In this document: positions 11,401 through 26,400 of the stretch, piece by piece
Layout of the letters: the number at the start of each line of letters is the position of its first letter
Position numbering within the stretch: the first letter of the stretch is position 1
DNA from: Ridgeia piscesae
Taxonomy: Eukaryota; Annelida; Polychaeta; Sabellida; Siboglinidae
Reading direction: 5' to 3'
Assembly (NCBI GenBank): GCA_025642075.2
Contig: JAODUO010000852.1
Span: 103,501 to 167,500 of the forward strand
DNA length: 64,000 nucleotides
Made by a program: the position numbers and the translations under genes
Notes under the pieces: generated by a model
Told to the model about the DNA's origin: nothing
The model's input: the letters and a program-made list of their open reading frames with translations, nothing else
Database searches by the model: none

Positions 11401-14400
11401 AGTTGACGTCCTGCAAGAAAGATTCCAAATAACATTTAATGGTGCGTGGGAATGTTGCACTCTAATTAGCAATTTTTTTTAACAATATCAAACGTATGCG
11501 AGACATTTGACATGAACAATAAATTACAACACACTTACACATGATTGTAACCAAAAAGACAATTAATAACTTAGACTATTATGTGAGGTCACACCTATAT
11601 GAAAGATATAATTAATTACACACAAATTTTATGTGAGATCACATCATTATTTCAGAACCAGCTGATAGTTGGTGGAGCAAAGCATGTATTGCTGGTTGCA
11701 CTGCACGACAAGGTGGAGCAACACAGCCAGTGAACTGGTGTAAAAGACAGAGAGACCAACTACATCAGTACTAGGCTGACAGCTGATTTGTTTATTTTAG
11801 ACAGACTCACCTTTGACCTTAGTCCCCAGGCGAGGGCCGAACCTAAGCGCCCTATGTGGAGGGCTTGCATACCCATCACCTTGCAGACACTGCGTACTAC
11901 AACACAAGTCCACTCAACGGTTGGTTGACGTGACCACGAACAGTTACATGAACCTACGACGTGACTTGGCAAATGTGTATTTGCTATATATATATATTAT
12001 ATATATATACACACACACACACTGCATTTATCAGATTCAATTCAAGCCAGTGTAATTTGATTCTAATTAAGCGACACATTTTAGTCAGTGAGAATGTGGA
12101 TCACTTTTTTTGCTGATAAAAATGGCTTACTTTATTATCCATGCTGTTTTAAGCACACTCCACTATAACAAAGTGGATATTCTATATTGGCAACAACAAT
12201 TATCACAAACAATAAACGGCCCCTGGATAAGTGAAACAAGCCCTGTGTCCGACTGTACCGACTGAGTTTAACATAATAATAATTTATTTCTTACATAGCG
12301 CCCCATCCAAATAATTGTTCTGGGCGCTTTACAATGATCCTTCTTGATTTAGTTAAAATAATAATCATTATAATAATAATTAAAAAATGATGCTAATACA
12401 ATACTACTTTGATAAGATACGCATATGCTAACAAACACAATCATGTTCCCTTAAAATACAAAAAAAAATGCAAACAACTACCAGGTATACAGTGTATTAA
12501 AAATAGTAATAATAAATAAAATAGTATAAATACCGAGGTACCCTGGGTATGTGATAAATAAATAAAATAGTAGATACGTAATAATTAAAGTAATAAATTA
12601 ATTAAAATAAATGGATGAATAGCTGACTAAACATCTTATCAACCTGTTCCTAGAGCACTTAACTTACCCTGTTCCTGCATGTTCCTCTGTTCACAAACAC
12701 GCAGCACTTTCTGTGCCTTCTTCTCAGTCTCGATAGGAAGATGCTCGATGAACAGTTCCAGATATTGCCTGCAGGGGGCAACAACACAAATAATGCTCAC
12801 AGGCTGCGACCATGAGAACTATTACTTCACAATTATCCGTTTAGTATCAATCCTGGTCTGTGAATTGGACGTTGAGTTTAGCAAAATATTTGCCAACCAT
12901 CTAATGTCGTGAACATGTTCTCCCAGTAAACTGTGTTCACACTTCATGGAAATTGGAAAAATATTGAATGATATGGGTAATCGGTAAAAATTCAATATTC
13001 ATATTAAAATACTGTGGTTCACTAAAACTAATTTTGTTAGACCAGTTCAAGTAAATACTCCTAAGCCTCGCTGTAGGGTCACCTCCGTAATACAAACACT
13101 TTGCTATTAATATTTGTTTAGCACAGTCCCAAGTATTTAAATTGTAGTAAATTGTACAAAGTGTAGTCCAACAATAAGGTCACCCTGCCATTCAGGTCAC
13201 CCCTTCCCAGAATGACTTTGATACGGAGGTTCCGCTGTACTGCATAACACAATTTCAGAATAATATATAATCGTATGTCTAAAGGAAAAGAGTAGCATTG
13301 CACCATCTCATGTGTTCATTCGTTAAATGCACAACAACAACAACAACAACAACAACAAAGTCTACACTGACCTGCCAAACTGTGGGCAACAGTCCAGGTA
13401 ACTGACCGCAACTTGCCACAGACTGAAGCAACGACAAAGTGCATTGTGGGAAATTCAAACAGTTTTCAAGCATTTTCAAGTGTGCATGGGTATTTATTTT
13501 CCTGGCAGACTTAATATAAATATAAATAAGCGACTGGAATAATCACCAAATAGATGTGGAATAGTGCTCAGATGCATCACTAGTTCGACTGACAGCAGAA
13601 TGTCTGGTGCCATAACTAGGTATAGCTTGAGACACATAACAGGCTGCTGACACTTGATGTTGAGATACATAAGACTGCTGACACTTGATGTTGAGATACA
13701 TAAGACTGCTGACACTTGATGTTGAGATACATAAGACTGCTGACACTTGATGTTGAGATACATAAGACTGCTGACACTTGATGTTGAGATACATAAGACT
13801 GCTGACACTTGATGTTGAGATACATAAGACTGCTGACACTTGATGTTGAGATACATAAGACTGCTGACACTTGATGTTGAGATACATAAGACTGCTGACA
13901 CTTGATGTTGAGACACATAACAGGCTGCTGACACTTGATGTTGAGATACATAAGACTGCTGACACCTGATGTTGAGATACATAAGACTGCTGACACTTGA
14001 TGTGGAGATACATAATACACTGCTGACACTTGATGTTGAGATACATAAGAGTGCTGACACTTGATGTTGAGATACATAATAGACTGCTGACACTTGATGT
14101 TGAGATACATAAGACTGCTGACACTTGATGTTGAGATATATAGCAGGCTGCTGACACTTGATGGTGCTAATATTAGGGTAAAAAACATAAGTTGTGCTTA
14201 CTAATACAAGTACAAAATAAACATTATTTTCCATTCAACACAATATTTGTGGAATGCAATGTCAGTGCTACCACAACCAACAATTTCAAAACTGCTCTGA
14301 AAACGCATCTCCACAAGATATATCTATCAGTACAATAAGACATTTCTTACAGAGAACTACTTTTTGAGCACACTGCTATGTTGTTCTTTCTCAAATACCT

Positions 14401-17400
14401 GTGACAAATTTTACAATTTTACGATACCATATTTAAATCTATTATGAGAACGATTTTACTACAACATGTTGTGATAACAATTCTACGCTGTTTATAGCCA
14501 GGTGCAGTAAGCTGGACAAATTTAGAGTGAACACGTCTGCCCATGGTTCAACTCAGCAACAGAGGGTTCAGACCCAAGTACTCTTGACTGAGGGTCCAAT
14601 GTTCTACCCACTGTGCTGCACACATTAAACCTAAGGGCCAGATGTTGTGCAGGTGACACAGGTCACTGATAGGTGCCTTTATTTGACAGACATGAGTGCT
14701 ACATAAGACTTCATCATTGTAATACAGACAGGTAATGAGAGACCCCAGTGATGCATGGATGAAGACAGGTGATTGAGAATGCTGAAACTGAAAGCAGCCC
14801 ACCTGTGATGAGACATCAGGCTAGTTGCGTACTCTAGTAGAAGAAATTCCCGCATTGTTGCTCCAAAACTGCAAGGTACAGAAGCGTAAAGAGAACATTT
14901 AGTAAAAGTGTCTAAGTTTCACCAAAACATTATTCAACATAATAGTGTGCATGCATACAGGTGTGTGCTTAGTATATGCACAGGTGAGTGTGTTTGTTAC
15001 TCCACTGTAAGGTTCACTATAACAGTTGCCTTAACAATAGTTAAGATTCTCGATATGCATCACTGAAATTATGCAATAATTTTTTTAAGTTAACCATTGC
15101 AGAAGGTTTCCCCTCTACTGAGTGTGTGCTGCGGCGAACTCACTAGAGAGTCTGAGACTCGAGTTTGTCGCAGTGATGGAGGAGATCTGTGATGTGGGCT
15201 ACGAACCACCAGTTGCTGAAGGTCGTGCTGAAACAACACATCACACCACTCAAAGAACAGTTCAAGCCAAATATGGGGTTGTATACAATATATAAAATAT
15301 TAGAGAGAATTTTATTATAAACAAATACAAATATTTATTTTCAACTTCATCATAAAATTGTAGCAACAGTATAATGCTAAGATATTATGCAAGTGATTAA
15401 ACCAGTAAAACAGACACATTAATGGGAACAAATGATGCGTTGTCTATGATGTTATCTCTATGAAGATGTTAAACATGTAAACTAACAGATACTCAACAAA
15501 TATATGGATATGGAATATATGGAATGTTTATTTCTGTAATAAAGCGATACATTCATTCATTCAAAGGTGAGACGTACATAAAATGAATGTAACTAGCAGC
15601 ACCTGTTGACCTGATGTTGATGTTAAATCTTGCTTACAAAATCCACAAAAACTATGACATGTATCCTTCCAACTTAACTTGTAAAACACATATGAAAAAC
15701 CACTCCATTCCACTCAGCAGCTGTTTCGTGTTAAAGACATTTCTAAAATGTGCCACAGCCAAACACAAACGTCTTATTATTTACACTGCCTCATAATTGT
15801 ATGGCATCTTCAATAAACCAACGTCTTCTTGGCCCACCTACTGTCTAGAGCTGTGAATGTCATAACAGTATTTAGTCACCTGCTCTCTTTGATGACATGA
15901 TGAATATCGAACTCAATGGCAGCCAGGATGATGTTGTCAGCTGGTTGCATGTGGGAGTGTCCGCCGTACGCATCGATGCAGAACTACAAACACCATGTCA
16001 CCATCACAAACACCCCTTGACTACTGAACACTATATCCTCTTGTTTCTGAAGTCTGCACTGCCACTTGCATTGTGTTTATACCTATATATATATATATTA
16101 TATTATTTATTATCAATATTTATTTTGTATGCACATGTGTAGTAATTGGTATGCATATATGTAAATAGAACAATAATCACTCTTTATGTATATTTATTCA
16201 TTGTGTTTAAATAACAGTTTTAATATAACTAATTTAACGTGTTCTACATTTTATCTGAAGGTTATTTTTAGTTTTAGTTCTTTTTAGATAACCCACATTC
16301 TGTAGCTTGATTGAATTTTTTTGAACAGCGCCTGTAGCATAATTTACACTTAAACTTAATATATATTATTCCTTAGTTTTATTTGCCTTTTTCTCTCATC
16401 ATTCCTGCCATTTCACTGCCCCAGCCACCTCCACATGTTTCACTTGCGGATCCCCCATTACTGCTGGCGTGAACAAACCTACCCAAAGCTACTGACATGG
16501 CCGCATAGGGTTCAATCAGAGACAATGTTTTCATGTCTCTTTTACAGACTTACACATAACACCGTCAAAACCTATCACTGTGTAGTTCCGAGTTTTTTAA
16601 ATCAACAACCCATACTGAGACAAACACTGCCACTAACAGACGTGGGGTCAAATACACTGAAATGTATTTAAATACAAATACTATTGAGGGATTCAAATAC
16701 AAATACTTTTAAATGCAACTGTATTTAAATACAGTAGAAAGTATTTCAAATACCTTTCACTTTCAGGATATATTACTACACTGTATAATATTATAGGTAA
16801 AAGAAAGGCAAATTATATATCGAAAGTTCAAGACATCTAGTTTATTGTCAGTCTCTCCATCCTTGGGCAGTGGTCACTTGCAGTTGCAAAAGTATTTGAA
16901 AAAGTATGTGACGTATCAAAAGTATTCTTTCAAATACAAACGTATTTGAGCCCATGTCTACCATTAACCTAATGTGCACACATGCCACCAGGCGCCGCTG
17001 TGCACTGACCTGCGTGTGGTACTGCAGGTCGAATGACTTGACTGTGGGGTGCTGGTACAGGAGGCGTGAGATGAGCATGCAGTACCAGTTGCCCAGCACC
17101 TCCTGCTGCTCAACAAACACCTCGTCCTCCCCCACCAACATCTGCAACAGAAACATAACAATTACTTCTTGATATCTCCTCTAGGACCCACAACCATAAC
17201 AACCACTTCTTGATATATCCTCTTCTTGGATCAGCCATGTCCACACAAGTTTTTGTTCCTAAAACAAAACTTTCTTTGTAGCTCTGCCAACAATTTGGAA
17301 TCAACCCCCTATTATAATAAAATTTTCTGAAACTACACCACTGCTAGAAAGTAACTAGTACAGTCACTTTGAATTTTTTTGTTTTACATTACTGTCTACC

Positions 17401-20400
17401 TATCAAGAAATAGCACTCCAAACTACCAATGAAATTTAATGTTTTCCCTCTAGAGTATCATGTATCTAATGTATCATGCTTCTTCCAGAATGTTAAATTT
17501 TATTGACAATTAGGACAGACAAAGTCAGACACACAATACTGTACAAAAATGAATTTCAAAATAATTGTGCCAGTTACTTTCTGGCAGTGCAACACCTTGC
17601 ATAAAATACTAAAAACATATTTGTTTGAAATTACTTTTCCACTATACATTTTCGGCGGCTCCATGCTCCATGCTCCATGCTCCAATGACCACTTCACCTG
17701 TCGCCACTAATGATTATGCCAAATGATTTTTCTGTATGAAACTGAAAGCGCCTACCCGACAGATGATCTCCATATGACACTTCAGTGATCTACCCAACAA
17801 ATAGTCTCCATATGAGTCTGAGAGCGATCTACCCGACATATGGTCTCCATATGTGTCTTGAGTAACCTGTCCGACATATGGTCTCCGTATGAGACTGAGA
17901 GCGATCTACCCGACATATGGTCTCCATATGTGTCTTGAGTAACCTGTCCGACATATGGTCTCCGTATGAGACTGAGAGCGATCTACCCGACATATGGTCT
18001 CCATATGTGTCTTGAGTAACCTGTCCGACATATGGTCTCCGTATGAGTCTGAGAGCGATCTACCCGATATATGGTCTCCATATGTGTCTTGAGTAACCTG
18101 TCCGACATATGGTCTCCATATGTGTCTTGAGTAACCTGTCCGACATATGGTCTCCGTATGAGTCTGAGAGCGATCTACCCGACATATGGTCTCCGTATGA
18201 GACTTACAGTCACCTACCCAACAGATGGTCTCTGTATAAGACTGTGAGTCACCTACCCGACAGAATATCTCTGTACGGGACTGTAAGTCACCTACCCGAC
18301 AGATGGTCTCCATGTGTTTGTCGGAGGCAAACTCTCCGTCCTCTAGTCGCTGTTGACACTGCTCCTGCCAGTGGCGCCATCTCATCTCAAACTCTGCAAC
18401 CATCTGAGTCGACCGCAACTACAACAGAGTGAGTGTGGTGGGTGATAACGACTACAACAGAGTTGTGGGATGACAAATGATGACAACAACTAATACTGAC
18501 TAAGTGGGCTTGTTGAAAGCAACATCAGTGCATAGCAATGCAGCATCATCACTCCATCTGAGGGCTATTCTGAATTTATAAATAACGAAGCATAAGTACT
18601 TAGTTTTTTGAAAATATGACTTTACGTTGACAGAGCACACACCTGGGGCATGTCTCGCAGCAGTGCCACGATGGTGACAAAGGCAGGACTCCTTTGGGCC
18701 GGGCGGGTTGAGAGAATATGTATCGCGTCATTGGTGCGACCTTGCAGCACAAAACTATATACCTGCACGCAAACGAAAAGCACAAAATAACAAGTTAGTT
18801 CAGGCACTGAAATTAATTGATATTGCAATTATTGAAAATTCTTCACAAAGTCACTTATTTCTCTTATCAGATTGTGGGATAATGAGTCATGCAACATAAT
18901 GACAAAATCATCATCTGCAGATGATCATCAACAAGTAAATTTCTACTGCAAAATATTTTTGTAATGAGACACTTCCAAATCAAGTATCAGAAAATATAAA
19001 ACAATTCAAAATCTATAAATTGCCATTAAGCTATATCTACGAAGGCTGGGGGCCACATAGTATTTTAATGTGAGAATTGCAGGCAGTTATTATTATTTTG
19101 TATGTATGCAAACAATCCAGGTTTTCTTTCAAAGGTATAAAAATGGGTCTTACAGAGTAAAATGTACAGTTTTTTTTCCTGACATTTATACGATTACATT
19201 ACGGTAATAAAATCAGCCATTCTGAGAAAATATTAGCAAATTTGAGCACACTGCCGTATGTTACTGAATATGTATATAACTATAATTCTTGAAAATTGAT
19301 ATACATCCTATCGTCGCCTCAGTCGCATCTGCATGTTGGTAATTGTGCAGGGGGCAAAAGAAGATTTTCATTTGATACTGTGTCCTAAATAACTTGCATA
19401 CAGTGTTATTGTTGTGTATGCATATAGATGTCATACATATATTTTATTTGGTGTATGCATTAAACAAAATAATATTACGCAATACTGTAAAATAGGTCAA
19501 TAGTGTAGTTACAACCTTATTGCACGGAGTTCCACAACAAACTCCCCAATGAAAATGGAGATACAACCTTTGGTGATCATCTATTGTTTTAATAACAAAC
19601 CGACAATTGTTACAGTATTAGTCATATTTCTTATGTCTTGACACTTTTATGTATCTAAATGTATAATTATTTATGCTTGCACTTTCATATACCATAGGGT
19701 AATACCAATTATTCATAAAATGCAATAAATTTTCAGATCAGATGTCAGTTTAGATCTATTCACAGGATATTGTTGCATAACAATAAATGCACATGACTAA
19801 TACATTACTGAATGTCATATTAACTACAATGTCTAACAAACCTGGTGACACGTCACACATTCACATTGTGTCTGGTTGGAATGACATTGTCATGCTTGAG
19901 TTCATTTATGCTTCAGTGACTTAGAATACAATAGAATAGAATAGAATACAATACAATAAAACTGTATTGTCCCGGACTAGGAAATTGAGTTTGCAGCTTT
20001 CGTCATAAAAATATAAACTACAGAAGTAGAGAAATTAAATACAGATAAATTCATTATTAAAATAGTATGTAAACATTAATCATAATAAAATACAAGAATA
20101 ATCTATAATGTAATTTAAAATTATGGTTATAATTATAATTGAAAATAATAGAAAAAGGACGCTAGATGCTAGGAATCAGCCTCAAAGTGCACAGGATCTG
20201 AAGATCCTTGTACTTGGCAGCAGGCTGCGTACAGATGTACCAGGTTAGGGTTTGGTGTTAATCGCCTGCTATGCTAAAGTAAATACATACGAACAAAGCC
20301 ACTGTCAAAGGCATACTTCAGGTAGAGAGCATTTGATCATCAGCTCTGATGTGGAACAGGTTTGATTCCATCCACTTTACTTTACATCTACCCCAGGGGT

Positions 20401-23400
20401 AAGCACACATGGACACAAGCCCAGTGGGGCTTACACATACTGGAACTGGGAAGAGTAGACAAATGATCAATGATTTTGCTGACTGCATATTAATGGTACA
20501 TTTGGTTCCAAGGGGTGGGCAAGGGGGTGTCACTTGCAGGTGGTCAGGGCTTAAACCAACAGTAGGCCTTGCCATTGTGATAAGACAGATAAGCCTGGTC
20601 ACTTTGTAATTAGCCTCTCCATGTATAAACACATGTTATTTATTAACAGTATTTCAGTAGATACCTTTCTTCCAACATATTTGGCAGAACACATGGCACT
20701 ACTGCTGGATGGCTTAAACAGTACAGTTAAGTTAGTTTAGATGTAGAAGGCGGTATACAGAATGAGAATAATTAATTTGACCAAAAGTACATTATATACA
20801 GATATGAGACGTAATGAAGTGTATGATCAGGGAGATTAATTAAGACAATATACATGCTGGTAACACTGATGAGTTGGTAGACAGGAGGAGAGCCTGCAGG
20901 GTGTTAGTTAATTAAAACAGATCACTTGGAGTCTAGACTGGCTGGAATATCTGTGTAGTTCCGTTAAGCATATTATATAATCAGTGATTATAATTTAGAA
21001 AGAACTGTTGATGTAAGAGCTATATTATTTTTGTTCAGTGTTGTTTACTTGGTTTGTTTGTTAGTTAGGCTAATTATTACCTGCTGGACTGCTAGGACAT
21101 ATCCACAGCATGGTGGCTGATGGTGTCCCAGGCAACAAGGTTGTAAGTGGCAGATACAACCTTGTTGCACGGAGTGATTTTACTCCTCTGTAGATACAAC
21201 TTTTTTTAATTGGGCTCTACAGGCTGGGAGTGCAGATATAACATTCTTACACTAAGTAGACATGTGCTATGGGACTTCAGAACTGCAAAAATGCAAATTT
21301 GAGAAAAATGTCAGTTACAACCTTATTGCACTGAGGCGATGCTATGGTGTAAATGAGCTTTTTCAAAAAAAATATTTTACATTTAAAATAAAACTTGGTC
21401 ATTCAAGCTACTACATTTTTAAGTGTGTAATCATTGTGCAGAGAAGATTATATTAATAATTACCCACATAGATATCTTCTTTCCAAATGAAGAAATATGT
21501 GAAACTTCTTTTGAAAAAATTGCCACTAATTGCATATGATTAATTTACATCGACATGTTTTAGCTATGACGTCACTTAGAGTATGTAATAAAAGCAAACA
21601 TTACACACAAAGTACATCATAATCTAAAACCATTTTGGGTATTTTTTCTAAAAAAATACTGTTTCAGTTTGTGTGTCTGAAAGTTAAATTCAATGAAACA
21701 CATGCAGTGAAGTGAGGGGATGTAGCAGTGAAGTGAGGGGAGGTAGCAGTGAAGTGTAGGGACGTGGCAGTGAAGTGAGGGGACGGTAGCAGTGAAGTGA
21801 GGGGAGGTAGCAGTGAAGTGAGGGGACGTAGCAGTGAAGTGAGGGGAGGTAGCAGTGAAGTGAGGAGAGGTAGCAGTGAAGTGAGGGGACGTAGCAGTGA
21901 AGTGAGGGGACGTAGCAGTGAAGTGAGGGGAGGTAGCAGTGAAGTGAGGGGACGTAGCAGTGAAGTGAGGGGACGTAGCAGTGAAGTGAGGGGAGGTAGC
22001 AGTGAAGTGAGGGGACGTAGCAGTTAAGTTAGGGGACGTAGCAGTGAAGTGAGGGGACGTAGCAGTGAAGTGAGGGGACGTAGCAGTGAAGTGAGGGGAC
22101 GTACCACTTTCCAGAAGTTAGGGTTCTCTTCTGGCACCTCGTCTTTGAGAAGGTCCAGAGCCATCTGGTCATACTCGACAAAGTGGACATGCAGCCAGTC
22201 CAGGAGCTGGGTGAGAACTATCCCAGCTACAACAGTGACAGTAAGCATTCAGTTCATCTCTATACTCTGTCTGTACATGGCATAATACCTTTTACTATCA
22301 CATGGACAGATAACCTCCCCATACACACTACCCAGTCATGCAGAAAGTTACGAATAAAATGATCATATGAAGTATTTTTTTAGATGAATCGCTTCTTGTG
22401 CTTTGCAAAATAGAATTTCCTTGGGTTTATCGTGTGTGGGTTTTTAGTATTTCTATTGTTAAACTGAATAAATTAGGCATACCGTATTAATTATATTAAC
22501 CCTAGAAGTGACCAGGGCTGATAATCGGCCCAAATGCACCTGCCGCTGTTGTAACAATTTTCATTTCCATCACACTAAACTGACACATGAAAATTTGGTA
22601 TCACTGGATAGCTGACAGATTTGTCTAGATCGTATATGTTTCTCCTTGTGTAGATTCAGTGACAGATTCTTCGCAGTTAAGTTTGGAAAGCATGTAATAC
22701 AGTTGCTACCCATATTTGGGAGATTTTACTATGTCCTGATGAATGAATTTACGCATCCATTCATGTGGTATCAAAAGAAAGCTCTGTGAGTGGCCAATCT
22801 ACCAAAAATAAATCATGTGGGTTCAGTCCATTCAGCCAATCAGGCCTGTGATTTCAAATGTAGCGTCATCGACCCCGCGAATCCAAAGTTGAAAACAAAA
22901 TGGCGACACGGTAAACAACAGTTTATTCACTTCGCAACTTTCCTTTGGATTATCTGAAATTACTGCATTGATATTTTGACAAAATGCTTGACAGTATTCA
23001 TAAACAAGGTTATTATATTAGTCCATGGAGTTAGATTGACTTTGGAGGCATTTTTAGGGTGAAAATTCACCAAATTAGCAGCGCGACATTTCTCCGGCCA
23101 GGTGCGTGGGTTTCAGCGGTAATGAGCTTGGCGGCAATTGGCCAGCTTGAATCAACGTATTTTTATGTCGGAAAAAATCATAAAAATAATAGTTCTCAAC
23201 AGATGTTTTTCATTTTTGTTTTATTTCGCAGCTAATACATGAATCTACATTTACCTAAGTGGTAAAGTAAGTTCATCCGTGCCATCATTATATGACTGCA
23301 GGATGAAATGTTTGTTTATTTTTGTAGTTCAATTTCAAATACAAATATCCCATGATTTTCTTTCTACAGATATATAATTTTATTATAATAAAGCATCCTA

Positions 23401-26400
23401 TTAGCGTTAAAATGAATAATTCATATTTTTATGACCAATATTAGCAAAGTTATGATTTTTATAGGAACAGTATGCTACAAAGGATTTTTTTGGTCACCTC
23501 TAGCGTTAAGCATAAAATATGGTTAACAAATTAAGACTCGTAAATGAAATTTCCGTGTCCCTACACTAGGTGGTGTTACCCATCACAAACATGGCAGCTA
23601 TGTTACTATGCCATACAAAGTAGTAACTACAAGGACAAACATGGCAGCTATGTTACTATGCCTTACAAAGTAGTAACTACAAGGACAAACATGGCAGCTA
23701 TGTTACTATGCCTTACAAAGTAGTAACTACAAGGACAAACATGGCAGCTATGTTACTATGCCATACAAAAATAGTAACTACAAGGACAAACATGGCAGCT
23801 ATGTTACTATGCCTTACAAAGTAGTAACTACAAGGACAAACATGGCAGCTATGTTACTATGCCATACAAATAGTAACTACAAGGACAAACATGGCAGCTA
23901 TGTTACTATGCCTTACAAAGTAGTAACTACAAGGACAAACATGGCAGCTATGTTACTATGCCTTACAAAGTAGTAACTACAAGGACAAACATGGCAGCTA
24001 TGTTACTATGCCTTACAAAGTAGTAACTACAAGGACAAACATGGCAGCTATGTTACTATGCCTTACAAATAGTAACTACAAGGACAAACATGGCAGCTAT
24101 GTTACTATGCCATACAAAAATAGTAACTACACGGACAAACATGGCAGCTATGTTACTATGCCTTACAAAGTAGTAACTACAAGGACAAACATGGCAGCTA
24201 TGTTACTATGCCTTACAAAGTAGTAACTACAAGGACAAACATGGCAGCTATGTTACTATGCCTTACAAAAATAGTAACTACAAGGACAAACATGGCATTG
24301 TACTATGCTAAAAAGTTACTATGGCCTATTTACTATGCCTTAAAATAGTAACTACAAGGACAAACATGGCAGTATGTTACTATGCCTTACAAATATAATA
24401 AAGCCATCACTAGTTAATGCCTTAAATATGAAAACATATTGTTACTACCATACAAAAATTAAACAAGACAAAGGTATGTCACTTGCCTTAAAGTATAACA
24501 CAAGGACAAAAGACTATGTTACTATGCCATACAAAAATAGTAACTACAAGGACAAACATGGCAGCTATGTTACTATGCCTTACAAAGTAGTAACTACAAG
24601 GACAAACATGGCAGCTATGTTACTATGCCTTACAAAGTAGTAACTACAAGGACAAACATGGCAGCTATGTTACTATGCCTACAAAGAGTAACTACAAGGA
24701 CAAACAGCAGCTATGTTATATGCCAACAAAGTATACTACAAGGACAACAGCGCATGTTATATGCCTTACAAAGTAGTAACTACAAGGACAAACATGGCAG
24801 CTATGTTACTATGCTTACAAAGTAGTAACTTACAAGGACAAACATGGCAGCTATGTTACTATGCCTTACAAAGTAGTAACTACAAGGACAACATGGCAGC
24901 TTTTACTATGCCTTACAAAGTAGTAACTACAGGAAAACATGGAGCATTACTACATCAAAAATAGTAACTACAAGGACAAACATGGCAGCTATGTTACTAT
25001 GCCTTACAAAGTAGTAACTACAAGGACAAACATGGCAGCTATGTTACTATGCCTTACAAAGTAGTAACTACAAGGACAAACATGGCAGCTATGTTACTAT
25101 GCCTTACAAAGTAGTAACTACAAGGACAAACATGGCAGCTATGTTACTATGCCTTACAAAGTAGTAACTACAAGGACAAACATGGCAGCTATGTTACTAT
25201 GCCTAACAAAGTAGTAACTACAAGGACAAACATGGCAGCTATGTTACTATGCCTTACAAATAGTAACTACAAGGACAAACATGGCAGCTATGTTACTATG
25301 CCTTACAAAGTAGTAACTACAAGGACAAACATGGCAGCTATGTTACTATGCCTTACAAAGTAGTAACTACAAGGACAAACATGGCAGCTATGTTACTATG
25401 CCTTACAAAGTAGTAACTACAAGGACAAACATGGCAGCTATGTTACTATGCCATACAAAAATAGTAACTACAAGGACAAACATGGCAGCTATGTTACTAT
25501 GCCTTACAAAGTAGTAACTACAAGGACAAACATGGCAGCTATGTTACTATGCCTTACAAAGTAGTAACTACAAGGACAAACATGGCAGCTATGTTACTAT
25601 GCCTTACAAAGTAGTAACTCAAGGACAAACATGGCAGCTATGTTACTATGCCTAACAAAGTAGTAACTACAAGGACAAACATGGCAGCTATGTTACTATG
25701 CCTTACAAAGTAGTAACTACAAGGACAAACATGGCAGCTATGTTACTATGCCTTACAAAGTAGTAACTACAAGGACAAACATGGCAGCTATGTTACTATG
25801 CCTTACAAAGTAGTAACTACATGGACAAACATGGCAGCTATGTCACTATGCCTTACAAAGTAGTAACTACAAGGACAAACATGGCAGCTATGTCACTATG
25901 CCTTACAAAGTAGTAACTACAAGGACAAACATGGCAGCTATGTCACTATGCCCTACAAAGTAGTAATTACAAGGACAAACATGGCAGCTATGTTACTATG
26001 CCTTACAAAGTAGTAACTACAAGGACAAACATGGCAGCTATGTTACTATGCCTTACAAAGTAGTAACTACAAGGACAAACATGGCAGCTATGTTACTATG
26101 CCTTACAAAGTAGTAACTACAAGGACAAACATGGCAGCTATGTTACTATGCCTTACAAAGTAGTAACTACAAGGACAAACATGGCAGCTATGTTACTATG
26201 CCTTACAAAGTAGTAACTACAAGGACAAACATGGCATCAATGTTACTATGCCTTACAAAGTAGTAACTACAAGGACAAACATGGCAGCTATGTTACTATG
26301 CCTAACAAAGTAGTAACTACAAGGACAAACATGGCAGCTATGTTACTATGCCATACAAAGTAGTAACTACAAGGACAAACATGGCAGCTATGTTACTATG

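Noticed and set aside
13494..14234. Three overlapping minus ORFs of 190-246 codons
   Set aside because: Frames of the 31-bp satellite; all three frames of the strand are open, as expected for a stop-free unit.
14548..14802. 84-codon minus ORF with AQWVEHWT
   Set aside because: The apparent peptide is translation of a tRNA-like SINE head, not a protein.
17906..18418. 170-codon minus ORF as a separate gene
   Set aside because: It is NUP85 exon 9 running into its donor array.
20318..20632. 104-codon minus ORF
   Set aside because: Lies across the SINE-like element and shows no protein resemblance.
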